49,334 nt of DNA from CAYPEK01 sp964409645 (GCA_964409645.1 CAYPEK010000020.1:1-49334), one strand, 5' to 3'; counted from the stretch's first letter, positions 8,741 through 16,018 are shown. Notes: generated by a model from the letters alone, not told the origin. Program-made: numbers and translations.

Positions 8741-8929
8741 CTTATATTAATGGCTGGTAGGTTTTCGGCGAGGTACGGCGACCCCGCCCTACTAAATTGA
8801 AGTCGCTTTTGGTTTTTTCCCCAGCTACCAACTACCAGCTGCTGTTTTTATCTTTTCCCTTTCCACTACTCTACTATCTACCATCTTTCGCTTTTCCCTC
8901 TATCCTCGCTACTCGCTACTGTTTCCTGC
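8741..8929. repeat. Composite intergenic element, copy A
   Basis: This 189-bp stretch shares two parts with copies at 18413-18597 and 22073-22196. One is a TTATATTAAT-led palindrome (GGCGAGGTACGGCGACCCCGCC here). The other is a pyrimidine-rich stretch of CTACT/CGCTACT words. On the minus strand it begins within about 10 nt of the stop codon of the upstream radical SAM gene. No gene is present. Confidence 0.7.
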
Positions 8930-10075
8930 TTATAGATACCTTTTTCTGAATCCGGAGTCCGTCATAACTTTTTTGACGAACCACCCTATGATATCGCCGG
9001 AATAAAACACGGACGGATTAATGTCGCACTCGATCCAACAGCCTTTGCATCGGAGCACTTTTCGGCGCAACTCGTCCGCGCGGTCGCCGAGCCAAATATC
9101 CGAAAACGACGACTCCGACACACTTCCCGCGGGCGTGCTTCGGAACGCGCTGCAAGACACGATTTTGCCGTCCGGCAACATTCTGAAATGCGAGAACATC
9201 GCCATGCACGGCGGCATCGGGCTCTGTTTCCCGAGCACCGCCCTGTTGCGTCCGCCCTCGTTGAGATACTCCTCCGACACGCGCCGCAGAAACGCGCTCG
9301 CGGCCGCATCTTTTTCAACGCTTTTCAGCAACTTGTGCTTCTCGTAGAACTCGTCGAATTCCGCGGCGCTCATTCCATCCTGCGACTCGAACCCCATCGC
9401 TCGCACCGACGGGTCCACTCCGTCGAGCGTCTTGCCTTCGTGCAGCGCAGCGCCGACAAAAAGACTGTGTCCGAGCCCAAGCCCGCGCGCGAATTCGTTC
9501 ACCGGCTCGATTTCCGCAAGCGTGGATTTCATCACCGTCTGATTTATGCCAGCATGGAAATCGTGTCGCTTTTTTAATTCGGAGAGACGGCGCAGCGTTT
9601 CTGCCGCTTTCTCGCGCATCCCGGGCACTCCGCGCAGGCGGTCGTGCTCGTCCGACATCGAATCGAGGCTGACTTGAATGTGTAGCTTCGTCCGCCCGCC
9701 GCGCGATGCGGCCGACTCGATAAACTCCGCCGCCCGTTCCGGGAACGAGCCATTCGTCGTGACGTAGAAAATCGAGCATTGCGTGGCTTCCGCGGAATAT
9801 CTGTAAATGTCCGCTATGTCGGCCCGCACAAACGGTTCGCCGCCGGTTATCCGGATGACTTCTATATTTTTCAGTTGCGGATCGCGTATAAATTTGGAGT
9901 ATTGCGCGGCTGTGAGTTCCGCCGCCGGGTCCGACTCCCAGCCGTGAATCTCGCACATCGAACAGCGCGCGTTGCAACGGTGCGTCACATTGTACGTCAT
10001 CAGCGCGGGCGCGGACGGCCTGCCCAGCCCGCGCATCACGCGCGACACGCCTATTTCGACAACATGCCTGATCAT
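8930..10075 (-). CDS. Radical SAM protein with SPASM-like C-terminus
   Basis: An AdoMet radical enzyme of 381 residues. The [4Fe-4S] motif CNARCSMC (C34, C38, C41) sits in TYNVTHRC. ITGGEPF forms the AdoMet-binding GGE motif, and TTNGSFPERA follows. The C-terminal cysteines (PPCMAMFSHF, GKIVSCSAF, LRCKGCWIECD) look like an auxiliary-cluster SPASM/twitch region. I chose the ATG at 10075, which has GGAG 8 nt upstream and lies 16 bp after the upstream glycosyltransferase stop. The longer frame starting at 10135 overlaps that gene. With glycosyltransferases on both sides, a role in surface glycan or modified-lipid synthesis is inferred. The substrate is unknown. Confidence 0.87.
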   Translation of the reverse strand: MIRHVVEIGVSRVMRGLGRPSAPALMTYNVTHRCNARCSMCEIHGWESDPAAELTAAQYSKFIRDPQLKNIEVIRITGGEPFVRADIADIYRYSAEATQCSIFYVTTNGSFPERAAEFIESAASRGGRTKLHIQVSLDSMSDEHDRLRGVPGMREKAAETLRRLSELKKRHDFHAGINQTVMKSTLAEIEPVNEFARGLGLGHSLFVGAALHEGKTLDGVDPSVRAMGFESQDGMSAAEFDEFYEKHKLLKSVEKDAAASAFLRRVSEEYLNEGGRNRAVLGKQSPMPPCMAMFSHFRMLPDGKIVSCSAFRSTPAGSVSESSFSDIWLGDRADELRRKVLRCKGCWIECDINPSVFYSGDIIGWFVKKVMTDSGFRKRYL

Positions 10076-10091
10076 AAAATCGCTCCGGGCG

Positions 10092-10793
10092 TCACCGCCG
10101 CCGCGAAAGGTCGAGCCGTAGCCGGATGAGTTCAAGCAGCATCCTCAGCACATTCTTCGGCAAAAGCGAATGCGAGCGACCCGACGGCCTCGGGTAGCAG
10201 GCAACATCCTGTTCGCCGACCTTGAACCCGGCGGCGCGCGCGCGGATCACGAACTCGCCCTGCGCGAAGATGCCGTCGCTGTTCGGCAACGCCTTTTCGA
10301 GCGCCTCGCGCCGGAAGACCTTGATCGAGCAGCCGAGGTCCGAGAACGGCGCGCCGAAAACCAGCCTCACGACGATATTATAAAGCCGCGAAAGACACGA
10401 CCTCAAAAATCCGTTGGGATACTTCGGGCGGCGGCCCTGAACGAGATCGAACTCGCCGATCCGCGCCGTCATCGTCAGCAGGTCCGCCGGTTCGTACTGC
10501 GCGTCGCCGTCCATGAGCGCGATCAGCGGCATCCGCGCCCGCTTCATGCCAGACTTAAGCGCCGCGCCGTGGCCGAGGTTTCTCTTGTGGTGCACCGCAG
10601 ACACTTCGGGGAACTCAACCGCGAGCCGGTCCGCCGCCGCGCCCGTGCCGTCCGGGCTGCCGTCCTCGACTATGATGATTTCGAACTCCGAGCAGTGCGG
10701 GCGGAGGATTTCGACGCACCTGCGCACGAGCGGGCCGATGTTCCGTTCGTCGTGATATGCAGGGCAAACGAGGCTGACCGCCGGTTTTTCCAA
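10092..10793 (-). CDS. Family 2 glycosyltransferase, polyprenyl-phosphate sugar synthase type
   Basis: A 233-residue GT-A fold enzyme like dolichyl-phosphate mannose synthase and ArnC-type proteins. Features are an N-terminal VSLVCPAYHDERNIG, nucleotide-binding VEDGSPDGT, KRNLGHGAALKSG and the metal-binding DGDAQYEP (DxD). There is a GCSIKVFRREAL acceptor region and a short basic C-terminus. It has no membrane anchor of its own. It probably makes a polyprenyl-phosphate sugar for the GT-C-like protein two genes downstream. The start is TTG, supported by GGAGG 9 nt upstream. Confidence 0.9.
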   Translation of the reverse strand: MEKPAVSLVCPAYHDERNIGPLVRRCVEILRPHCSEFEIIIVEDGSPDGTGAAADRLAVEFPEVSAVHHKRNLGHGAALKSGMKRARMPLIALMDGDAQYEPADLLTMTARIGEFDLVQGRRPKYPNGFLRSCLSRLYNIVVRLVFGAPFSDLGCSIKVFRREALEKALPNSDGIFAQGEFVIRARAAGFKVGEQDVACYPRPSGRSHSLLPKNVLRMLLELIRLRLDLSRRR

Positions 10794-10797
10794 AAAA

Positions 10798-10813
10798 CGA
10801 ATCCTCCGATTCG
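10798..10813 (-). promoter_or_regulatory. Shine-Dalgarno in a hairpin loop before the GT2 gene
   Basis: On the minus strand CGAATC-GGAG-GATTCG folds as a 6-bp stem whose 4-nt loop is the ribosome-binding GGAG. The TTG start follows 5-10 nt later. Confidence 0.45.
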
Positions 10814-10971
10814 AACGTCCGCCCGGGCCTTTTTTCTTTACAGTCGGCCCTGTGTGGCCGTCCTGCCGGGACGCTTTGCCGCAACACGCGGCTGAAAATC
10901 TGAAACCTGATTAAAATACTAACACAAAACGGAGACACGCAAAACCGGAGAGTGCAAAAGCAAAGACTTGG

Positions 10972-11160
10972 AACCACGGATGAACACGTATCTAAATGTG
11001 GGAACAATTTAAATTCATGCAGGCAATCTATCGCTCCCACGCTCTGCGTGGGAGCGCGGTGTTTCGGACGCTCCGCGTCCGCCGACGCGGAGCGTCGGAA
11101 GAGAAATTCCCACGCAGAGCGTGGGAACGATTTGAAAAACATCTGTGTTCATCCGTGGTT
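10972..11160. repeat. 189-bp inverted-repeat element
   Basis: Perfect 16-bp inverted ends (AACCACGGATGAACAC at 10972-10987 and its complement at 11145-11160) flank the triple palindrome. The right end matches the intergenic word also seen near 19807. Confidence 0.65.
11031..11131. repeat. 101-bp triple palindrome, copy 1
   Basis: Three consecutive inverted repeats: CCCACGC-TCT-GCGTGGG, a central GACGCTCCGCGTC paired with GACGCGGAGCGTC, then CCCACGC-AGA-GCGTGGG. Copy 2 at 26066-26166 has the same length and differs at only a few bases. It resembles REP/BIME-type mobile palindromes. Confidence 0.85.
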
Positions 11161-11186
11161 TCGCTTTTAAATACTGCCCAAACGGA

Positions 11187-11214
11187 GAGAGCCTCCGATG
11201 ACTCGGAGGCTCTC
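11187..11214. terminator. Strong hairpin beyond the RNase P RNA 3' end
   Basis: A 12-bp perfect stem GAGAGCCTCCGA / TCGGAGGCTCTC with a TGAC loop lies 15 bp past the inferred rnpB 3' end. No run of U follows on the rnpB strand, so it may be a rho-independent-like end or a processing barrier. Confidence 0.5.
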
Positions 11215-11228
11215 AATTTATATTGATC

Positions 11229-11703
11229 AGAGCCGGACTGTAAGCGGGATTCTGTCTAAGAGCGAAAATCGTAAAATACGGAAAAATCCGACGGGGGCCC
11301 GCACTTGGGCCTTGTACGAAAATGCGCCCCGTGACGACCATTTCTCTGGGGCGGACGTTACCGTCCGCCTCGTGCGGACTACCCGGAGCTACGCCACTGT
11401 TGCCGTAAAGCAAACATAAAACGTGCGGCGGCCGAGATCACAGCCGCCGCCTCGGCGGGCAGCCTCTCAGCTCCTGTTTGTCCTTGCACCGGGTGGGGTT
11501 TGCCGAGCCGCCGCGTTACCGCGACGCCGGTGCGCTCTTACCGCACCATTTCACCCTTACCTGTTCCGCCATCGGCGGTCATCGGCGGTTTCTTTCTGTT
11601 GCACTTTCCATGGGGTCGCCCCCTCCGGTCGTTAACCGGCACCCTGCCCTTCGGTGTCCCGACTTTCCTCAGGCTGTTCGCCCGCGGCCGTCCGTCCGGC
11701 TCT
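11229..11703 (-). ncRNA. rnpB: RNase P RNA
   Basis: The catalytic RNA of RNase P, which trims tRNA 5' leaders. Conserved blocks in order on the minus strand are GAGGAAAGTCGGGAC near the 5' end (11656-11670), GGTAAGGGTGAAATGGTGCG, GGTAAGAGCGCACCG, GCAAACCCCACCCGGTGCAA, and 3' ACAGAATCCCGCTTACAG (11239-11256). The P1 helix is clear: AGAGCCGGAC at the 5' end pairs with GTCCGGCTCT at the 3' end, and this sets the limits. At about 475 nt it is longer than the E. coli RNA (377 nt). Extra small hairpins lie between P18 and the 3' P2/P4 strand at about 11258-11300. It is class A-like. Confidence 0.93.
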
Positions 11704-11724
11704 GTCAAGGTACATCTTGTTTAA

Positions 11725-11752
11725 ATTGTAAGGCCGATTTTTAAAAAGTCAA
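11725..11752 (-). promoter_or_regulatory. Promoter of the RNase P RNA gene
   Basis: TTGACT (11747-11752), 16-nt spacer, TACAAT (11725-11730) on the minus strand. The predicted start lies about 15 nt before the mature 5' end, consistent with a short processed leader. Confidence 0.55.
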
Positions 11753-11783
11753 AATCGAGGATTTCCATTTTATAAATTATTTC

Positions 11784-12458
11784 TCAATCAGGATTGCGCA
11801 ATCCATCAATGTCATACTCTTTGAAAAAACTCTCGATTGAAGACCGTACAGCGATTGTTTTCTCTTTCTCGTAAAATTCAGCCAGTATTTCAGCAGTTTC
11901 ATTTACATCATCTTCTTCCAAAATAAAAATCAATGTATTCACTGCGGCGCATCTAATGCGGTAATATCTCGATTTAAGATACTCGTAAATCCTCGTTATA
12001 CTTTTATTATCTCCCATCATATATAAAGCACCATACATTCTGAGCTTGGCATGTCCCTGTTTCTCGGTTAGCAACTTCTTCCTTATTATCTTGTACGCTT
12101 TCACGCTTCCGATTTCCGCGAGAGATTCAGCCGCATAGCCACGTGCTATCGCACTTTTGTCTTTCAATAATGAATGTATCAAAGCGTCTTCGGCTTTAAT
12201 CGATTTAATTGCTCCCAAGCTGTCGATTGATTCTATCCTTACAAACTCAACTCTATCATCAAGCAATACAATTAAGTCATCGACAGCCGATTTGTCCTTT
12301 AAAATCCCAAGACTTTCAGCGGCCATCGCCCTTACAAACTCCTGTTCGTCCCGTAACAGCATCTTTAAAGCGTCTTTTGACTTCTTGTTTGCAAAATTAG
12401 ATAAAGCCTCGGCTGCTATTTCCCTTTTGATAGGATCATCGTCTTTGATGTGTTTCAT
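11784..12458 (-). CDS. HEAT-repeat protein, N-terminus interrupted
   Basis: A 224-residue all-helical protein made of about six HEAT/PBS-lyase-like repeats, for example AAEALSNFANKKSKDALKMLL and MAAESLGILKDKSAVDDLI. Such proteins are usually protein-binding scaffolds, and the partner is unknown. Base composition is AT-rich, unlike the flanking genes. The frame continues upstream as coding-like sequence to an ATG at 12566, but a TAA at 12522-12524 interrupts it. The annotated ATG at 12458 is therefore the first usable start after that stop and has only a weak ribosome site. The gene may be decaying. Confidence 0.7.
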   Translation of the reverse strand: MKHIKDDDPIKREIAAEALSNFANKKSKDALKMLLRDEQEFVRAMAAESLGILKDKSAVDDLIVLLDDRVEFVRIESIDSLGAIKSIKAEDALIHSLLKDKSAIARGYAAESLAEIGSVKAYKIIRKKLLTEKQGHAKLRMYGALYMMGDNKSITRIYEYLKSRYYRIRCAAVNTLIFILEEDDVNETAEILAEFYEKEKTIAVRSSIESFFKEYDIDGLRNPD

Positions 12459-12566
12459 AATCTCATCGGTTACGGATAAACCACTATACTTCGAAAGCTT
12501 TTCGATAATCGCTAATCGATCTTAATATTTATTTGTGCTGAATAATTTTTTTATCAATTGTTTCAT
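12459..12566 (-). pseudogene. Cut-off 5' part of the HEAT-repeat gene
   Basis: From ATG 12566, in frame with the HEAT gene, the translation is MKQLIKKLFSTNKY, stop (TAA 12522-12524), then DRLAIIEKLSKYSGLSVTDE running without a break into MKHIKDDD. The segment after the stop has the same helical, charged character as the repeats. A nonsense mutation in codon 15 is therefore likely. No ATG, GTG or TTG lies between the stop and 12458. Confidence 0.6.
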
Positions 12567-12568
12567 AT

Positions 12569-12694
12569 TTACATTTTATCACATTCTATCAAAAGTGGCT
12601 TGGCGTAGTATTCGGAATCTTTGGAAATGAAATTACAGATGTTCTCGAGGTCTTCAGCCACACCCGGCGACCGGATTATTTTTCCTTCAGCCAT
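12569..12694 (-). pseudogene. Truncated ParE/RelE-type toxin remnant
   Basis: A 41-residue frame whose start, KIIRSPGVAEDLENICNFIS then KDSEYYAKP, resembles the first third of ParE-type toxins (helix alpha-1 and the SEYYA turn). The similarity then stops and a TAA follows at 12569-12571. Full ParE proteins are about 95-100 residues. The start overlaps the end of the antitoxin remnant, the normal arrangement. Confidence 0.65.
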
Positions 12695-12866
12695 TTTGAC
12701 ATCCGCTCTTTAACTTCTTCGTGAGAAAGGCCTTTCCCGCCGTCTAGTTCCTTCAGCCCGGAGTCAACTTTTATTCTGAAAATAATTCAGCCATTACATC
12801 GTCCCATGTTATATCGTCCGGCAACTGATCTATAATTCGCTTCATTCCCTGTTTTATACCGGACAT
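12676..12866 (-). pseudogene. Frameshifted addiction-module antitoxin
   Basis: Starting at ATG 12866 (an in-frame ATG also lies at 12875), the reading is MSGIKQGMKRIIDQLPDD, ITWDDVMAEL, then a stop. One extra T in the TTTT run near 12780 would join it to FRIKVDSGLKELDGGKGLSH followed by EEVKERMSKWLKEK, giving a normal antitoxin of about 63 residues that overlaps the toxin start. The single-base loss makes it a pseudogene, unless it is a sequencing error in a homopolymer. Confidence 0.65.
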
Positions 12867-12944
12867 TACAATCATCTCTCTCAATATTTCTATCACATCC
12901 TAAATCACAAATCACAACAAAATGCGATACTTATTGTCTTTTGA

Positions 12945-14105
12945 TTATTCCTTTTCGTTTCTTATAGCTTTTTCCGTCGCATATACAACGAAAGGACATT
13001 CAGGATCGGGATATGATATATTCCCTTTAAGGAAAAAGGCGATGCAATGACAACCGCCCTTACAAATACTGAGATAAATACATTCGTCACATGGATACTG
13101 AGCCGTTTTGTGCCAATCTCTGTAACTTTTAAAATGAGTCGAACTATTCCATGATTCTTTTATATCCTCTGCCCGCCCGGCATTATCATGACAGAAACTG
13201 CAACACTTAATATTTCCCACGCTGTCGATCTCGGAGATATAATTGCCGCCCTGACATCCTTGCGCGGCAAAAAATACAAGCGTCTTCAGGCTGGGTTTAT
13301 GCCAGCATATCATAGGCAGAAAAGAACAATCTACCATCGACACGACATCATATTTCTTTGCCAACTTTCTCATCTTCTTATAGAAATTTATATTCTGATC
13401 CGACGTTAGTTTCCGGTCGTTGTAATATTCCCGTGCTCTCCCGAAAGGCTTAAACCTCAAAAACATTATATTTCTTATCCCTGCACTCTTCCCGTACCGG
13501 CAGATGCCTTCCAAGTTTTCATATCCTAGCTTATCAACAATGTAGTTGATGCCGGTTTCTATGCCTTCTCCCTTGAACAACCTTATCGCTTTGTCCCAAT
13601 ATCTCTCTTCATCCCGTAAATCGACCGACACATGAACGTGACCGAAAACTTTGCATTTTTCAATATTCTTTTTATCGATCAGCATGCCGTTTGTCGTGAC
13701 ATTCGGTACGATGCCCTTTCCCCGCGCGAACTTCGCAATTTCGAATATGTCTCCTCTTGAAAAAGGCTCTCCACCGCCGAACGCAACCGAGAATACATTC
13801 ATTTCCGACAACTTCCCGATGATCTCTTTGCATTGTTCAAAAGATAGTTCCTCTGATGCTTCCATCGCGGAATCCGAATAGCAGTATTCACACTGTTTCG
13901 GACATTTGTTTGTGAGATTGAAATGGACATTCAGTGGAGCCGAAAGATGTTCCTGCCCACTTTCCCACAGCAGATTGCCCTCATAACCCATCTTTTTCAT
14001 ATAAGCCTTATCGACAAACACTGTGCTAGAAATGTCCTCAAGCAGCACAATGCCGCCGAACGGCTCATATCTGACTTTATTTTTGTCGTCGATCAAAACA
14101 GCCAT
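12945..14105 (-). CDS. Radical SAM/SPASM enzyme, candidate peptide-modifying maturase
   Basis: An AdoMet radical enzyme of 386 residues. An N-terminal segment (about 1-55, with VRYEPFGGIVLLEDISS) precedes the radical SAM core, as in many RiPP maturases. The cluster motif is CPKQCEYCY (C68, C72, C75 from the chosen start), followed by GGGEPFSRGD and TTNGML. A SPASM tail holds many cysteines (KCCSFCHDN, CDECIYLSICKGGCHC, PDPECPF). I chose ATG 14105. The longer frame from 14243 lies inside the upstream membrane-protein gene. The start overlaps that gene by 13 bp and has no own ribosome site, so it is probably translationally coupled. AT-rich composition suggests transfer. Confidence 0.85.
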   Translation of the reverse strand: MAVLIDDKNKVRYEPFGGIVLLEDISSTVFVDKAYMKKMGYEGNLLWESGQEHLSAPLNVHFNLTNKCPKQCEYCYSDSAMEASEELSFEQCKEIIGKLSEMNVFSVAFGGGEPFSRGDIFEIAKFARGKGIVPNVTTNGMLIDKKNIEKCKVFGHVHVSVDLRDEERYWDKAIRLFKGEGIETGINYIVDKLGYENLEGICRYGKSAGIRNIMFLRFKPFGRAREYYNDRKLTSDQNINFYKKMRKLAKKYDVVSMVDCSFLPMICWHKPSLKTLVFFAAQGCQGGNYISEIDSVGNIKCCSFCHDNAGRAEDIKESWNSSTHFKSYRDWHKTAQYPCDECIYLSICKGGCHCIAFFLKGNISYPDPECPFVVYATEKAIRNEKE

Positions 14106-14605
14106 GAAAAAATGTTCGGCACGGATAGAATCAATCCAGTAATAAAAAAACTCAACAATGAAAAACCGACAACGAGAAGCGGCATCACAATATATAACAG
14201 CCAAGGGTTTTTGCTTTTTATCAATATTTTGCCACCGATCCATGTTGAAGCCATTAAGCCTAAAGCCATAAGGGGAACAATGGCTATTTCAAGTATTGTG
14301 TCATTATAGTCTTCCATAGAAAGCTTAAGACTACTCCAAAAAAGCCCTAACAACGCTATGGAAACAATAAATGCTATTATCAACGATACTTTTATAGCTT
14401 TGCTTATTTCAGTTCTTATCAATAAGATATCAACAACCCCTTTAACTTTCTTTTTCTTTCTATTGAGAATATACGCATTAATGATGCTCGTAACTATATT
14501 AATAATACCTCCCAAAAATAAAACTTCAATTACAAACATTCCCGAACTGCAATTCGGATTCATTCCCGGAATAACTTTTAAAATCTGTCCATTTTTCTGC
14601 TTCAT
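14093..14605 (-). CDS. Four-helix membrane protein with N-terminal NPNCSSG motif
   Basis: A 170-residue protein I cannot assign to a family. Its cytosolic-looking N-terminus (MKQKNGQILKVIPGMNPNCS, then SGM) resembles a RiPP leader/core more than a signal peptide. Four hydrophobic segments follow at about 24-45, 72-94, 108-130 and 140-165. The ATG at 14605 has AAAGGA 8 nt upstream, and this decides against the longer frame from 14635. It directly precedes and overlaps the radical SAM gene. A link is inferred: the Asn-Pro-Asn-Cys-Ser-Ser stretch could be the enzyme's substrate, or the protein could be an export or immunity partner. Confidence 0.65.
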   Translation of the reverse strand: MKQKNGQILKVIPGMNPNCSSGMFVIEVLFLGGIINIVTSIINAYILNRKKKKVKGVVDILLIRTEISKAIKVSLIIAFIVSIALLGLFWSSLKLSMEDYNDTILEIAIVPLMALGLMASTWIGGKILIKSKNPWLLYIVMPLLVVGFSLLSFFITGLILSVPNIFSWLF

Positions 14606-14716
14606 AAACCGTGTCCTTTCACAGACTTTTGCCAAAAAGCCACATTTAAAAGAAACAACGATTCTGTTGATTTACAGACAACCCCAATACGTATAATTTT
14701 ATCAATGAGATAGCAA

Positions 14717-15181
14717 TTATGTCGATGATTTGATGCAGTTTTTCGCGAGGCGGTCGGCGTGGGAGTTCTGCTCACGGGGGATTTCGACGACTTTCAGCTT
14801 GAGGCCGCTGCTGAGGTCGCGGATTCTGTCGAGGAGCGGTTTGAGTCCGGGGTTCTTCATTTTATAGCGGCCAGTGATCTGACGTGCGACAAGCTGGCTA
14901 TCCGTTTTGAGCGTCACCGACGATGCGCCGAGTTCGGCGGCAGCGGTGAGCGCGAGGATGACTGCTTCGTACTCGGCCTTGTTGTTCGTGGCTTCGCCGA
15001 GGTAGAGGGTGCGCTCGCCGATTACTTCGCCGCCGGCGGTTATTACCGCAGCGGATGCCGCCGGGCCGGGATTGCCGAAGCACGCACCGTCGGTGAATAT
15101 GACAAGGTCGAGCGCTTTTGCAGGCGCAACAACGCCGAACATGTCTATCTGTCCGGGTTTCGTTTCTCTTTCGGAGGGCAA
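14717..15181 (-). CDS. rnhA: Ribonuclease HI-type protein
   Basis: An RNase H fold nuclease that cuts the RNA strand of RNA-DNA hybrids. The four catalytic acids are visible: D31 (FTDGACFGNPGP), E70 (NNKAEYEAV), D94 (KTDSQLV) and D143 (SHADRLAK). At 154 residues it has the size of single-domain RNase HI, of the type without the basic protrusion. The start given is a TTG that abuts the stop of the zinc-ribbon gene. The ATG at 15142 (MFGVVAP) is an alternative that keeps the whole domain. Confidence 0.9.
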   Translation of the reverse strand: MPSERETKPGQIDMFGVVAPAKALDLVIFTDGACFGNPGPAASAAVITAGGEVIGERTLYLGEATNNKAEYEAVILALTAAAELGASSVTLKTDSQLVARQITGRYKMKNPGLKPLLDRIRDLSSGLKLKVVEIPREQNSHADRLAKNCIKSST

Positions 15182-15904
15182 TTACTTCTTCCCTCTCAGG
15201 AAAAGGATTCTCCCGCATCTCTGGCAGTACACGAGGCCTTCGGGGTGCGCAAGTTTTTGCTGAGTGGCAAGACTGACTTCGACGTTGCAACCGGTGCAAA
15301 CGCCTTCTTCGATCTCCGCGATGGCCACTCCGTCGCGTTCGCGCTGCAGATTGACGTATTTCGACAGCAGCGCCTTATCTGAAAAGTTTTTAAATTTCTT
15401 TCTTTCTACTTTCAGTTCCTCGATCCGTTTCGCGAACACTTCCTTGTTTTTGAGGCGGTCTTCGGAGACTTTCTTGTATTCGGGCTCGAGTTCCTTCAAC
15501 TGCTCGTTGAACGTGCTCTTTTTGATTTCGACGCCGTCCACGGCGATCATGTTCTTTACGATCTCGTCCTCGCACACTTTGATGCGTGCGTTGAACTGCT
15601 CGCGTTCTTTCTGGAGAAACTGGAGGTCTTTCGGGTCGGTTGACGGCGAGAACAGTTTGTCCTCGTTGACTTTCTTCTTTTCCTTGAGCGTGACAATCTC
15701 GTCCTGCAGTTCCTTCGCCTTGTCCTTGAACGGGGTTTGTTCGGCGCTGTGTTCGTCGAGCCGCGCCTTTAACTCGCGGTACTTCTTCTGCACCGGATCC
15801 TCGTCCTTCTCAATCTGTTTGATCCAGCGAACCTTTTCCAGTATTTCGTTATCTATCAACTGCAATTCATATAGTTCTTCAAGCAGTTTCGCCAATTCCG
15901 CCAT
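15182..15904 (-). CDS. Coiled-coil protein with C4 zinc ribbon (DUF164/CdsZ type)
   Basis: A 240-residue protein of the zf-RING_7/HP0958-like family. A long charged coiled-coil hairpin covers about 1-190, and a C-terminal zinc ribbon has CTGCNVEVS and CQRCGRILF (two CxxC). Relatives bind RNA or act as chaperones for secretion and flagellar factors, so the role here is not certain. The ATG at 15904 is chosen over one nine codons upstream because GGAGGA lies 7 nt before it. It directly precedes the RNase HI gene and shares the promoter at 15973-16001. Confidence 0.85.
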   Translation of the reverse strand: MAELAKLLEELYELQLIDNEILEKVRWIKQIEKDEDPVQKKYRELKARLDEHSAEQTPFKDKAKELQDEIVTLKEKKKVNEDKLFSPSTDPKDLQFLQKEREQFNARIKVCEDEIVKNMIAVDGVEIKKSTFNEQLKELEPEYKKVSEDRLKNKEVFAKRIEELKVERKKFKNFSDKALLSKYVNLQRERDGVAIAEIEEGVCTGCNVEVSLATQQKLAHPEGLVYCQRCGRILFLRGKK

Positions 15905-15972
15905 CTCACGTTCCTCCGACCCTGTACGCATTCATCTATTTAATTGGAACGCGCTTAATGAGTCCGGGTTAT

Positions 15973-16001
15973 AGTATATTTGTTTGCCGCCGCGATTGCA
16001 A
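15973..16001 (-). promoter_or_regulatory. Promoter for the zinc-ribbon/RNase HI operon
   Basis: TTGCAA (15996-16001), 17-nt spacer, TATACT (15973-15978) on the minus strand, about 70 bp upstream of the start codon and just after the stop of the VWA gene. Confidence 0.6.
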
Positions 16002-16018
16002 CAGATTCCGGGCCCGCC

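Larger units (their letters stand above)
10794..11228. other. Gene-free stretch with nested palindromes
   Basis: No credible gene lies in these 435 bp. They hold the TTG-gene leader with a Shine-Dalgarno hairpin, a worn GC-rich fragment related to the 22024-22051 palindrome (CGGCC-CTGTGT-GGCCG near 10855), a 189-bp inverted-repeat element with a 101-bp triple palindrome inside it, and a 12-bp-stem hairpin next to the rnpB 3' end. Confidence 0.7.

Noticed and set aside
11031..11131. CRISPR-like repeat array
   Set aside because: The repeats are nested palindromes without regular spacers.
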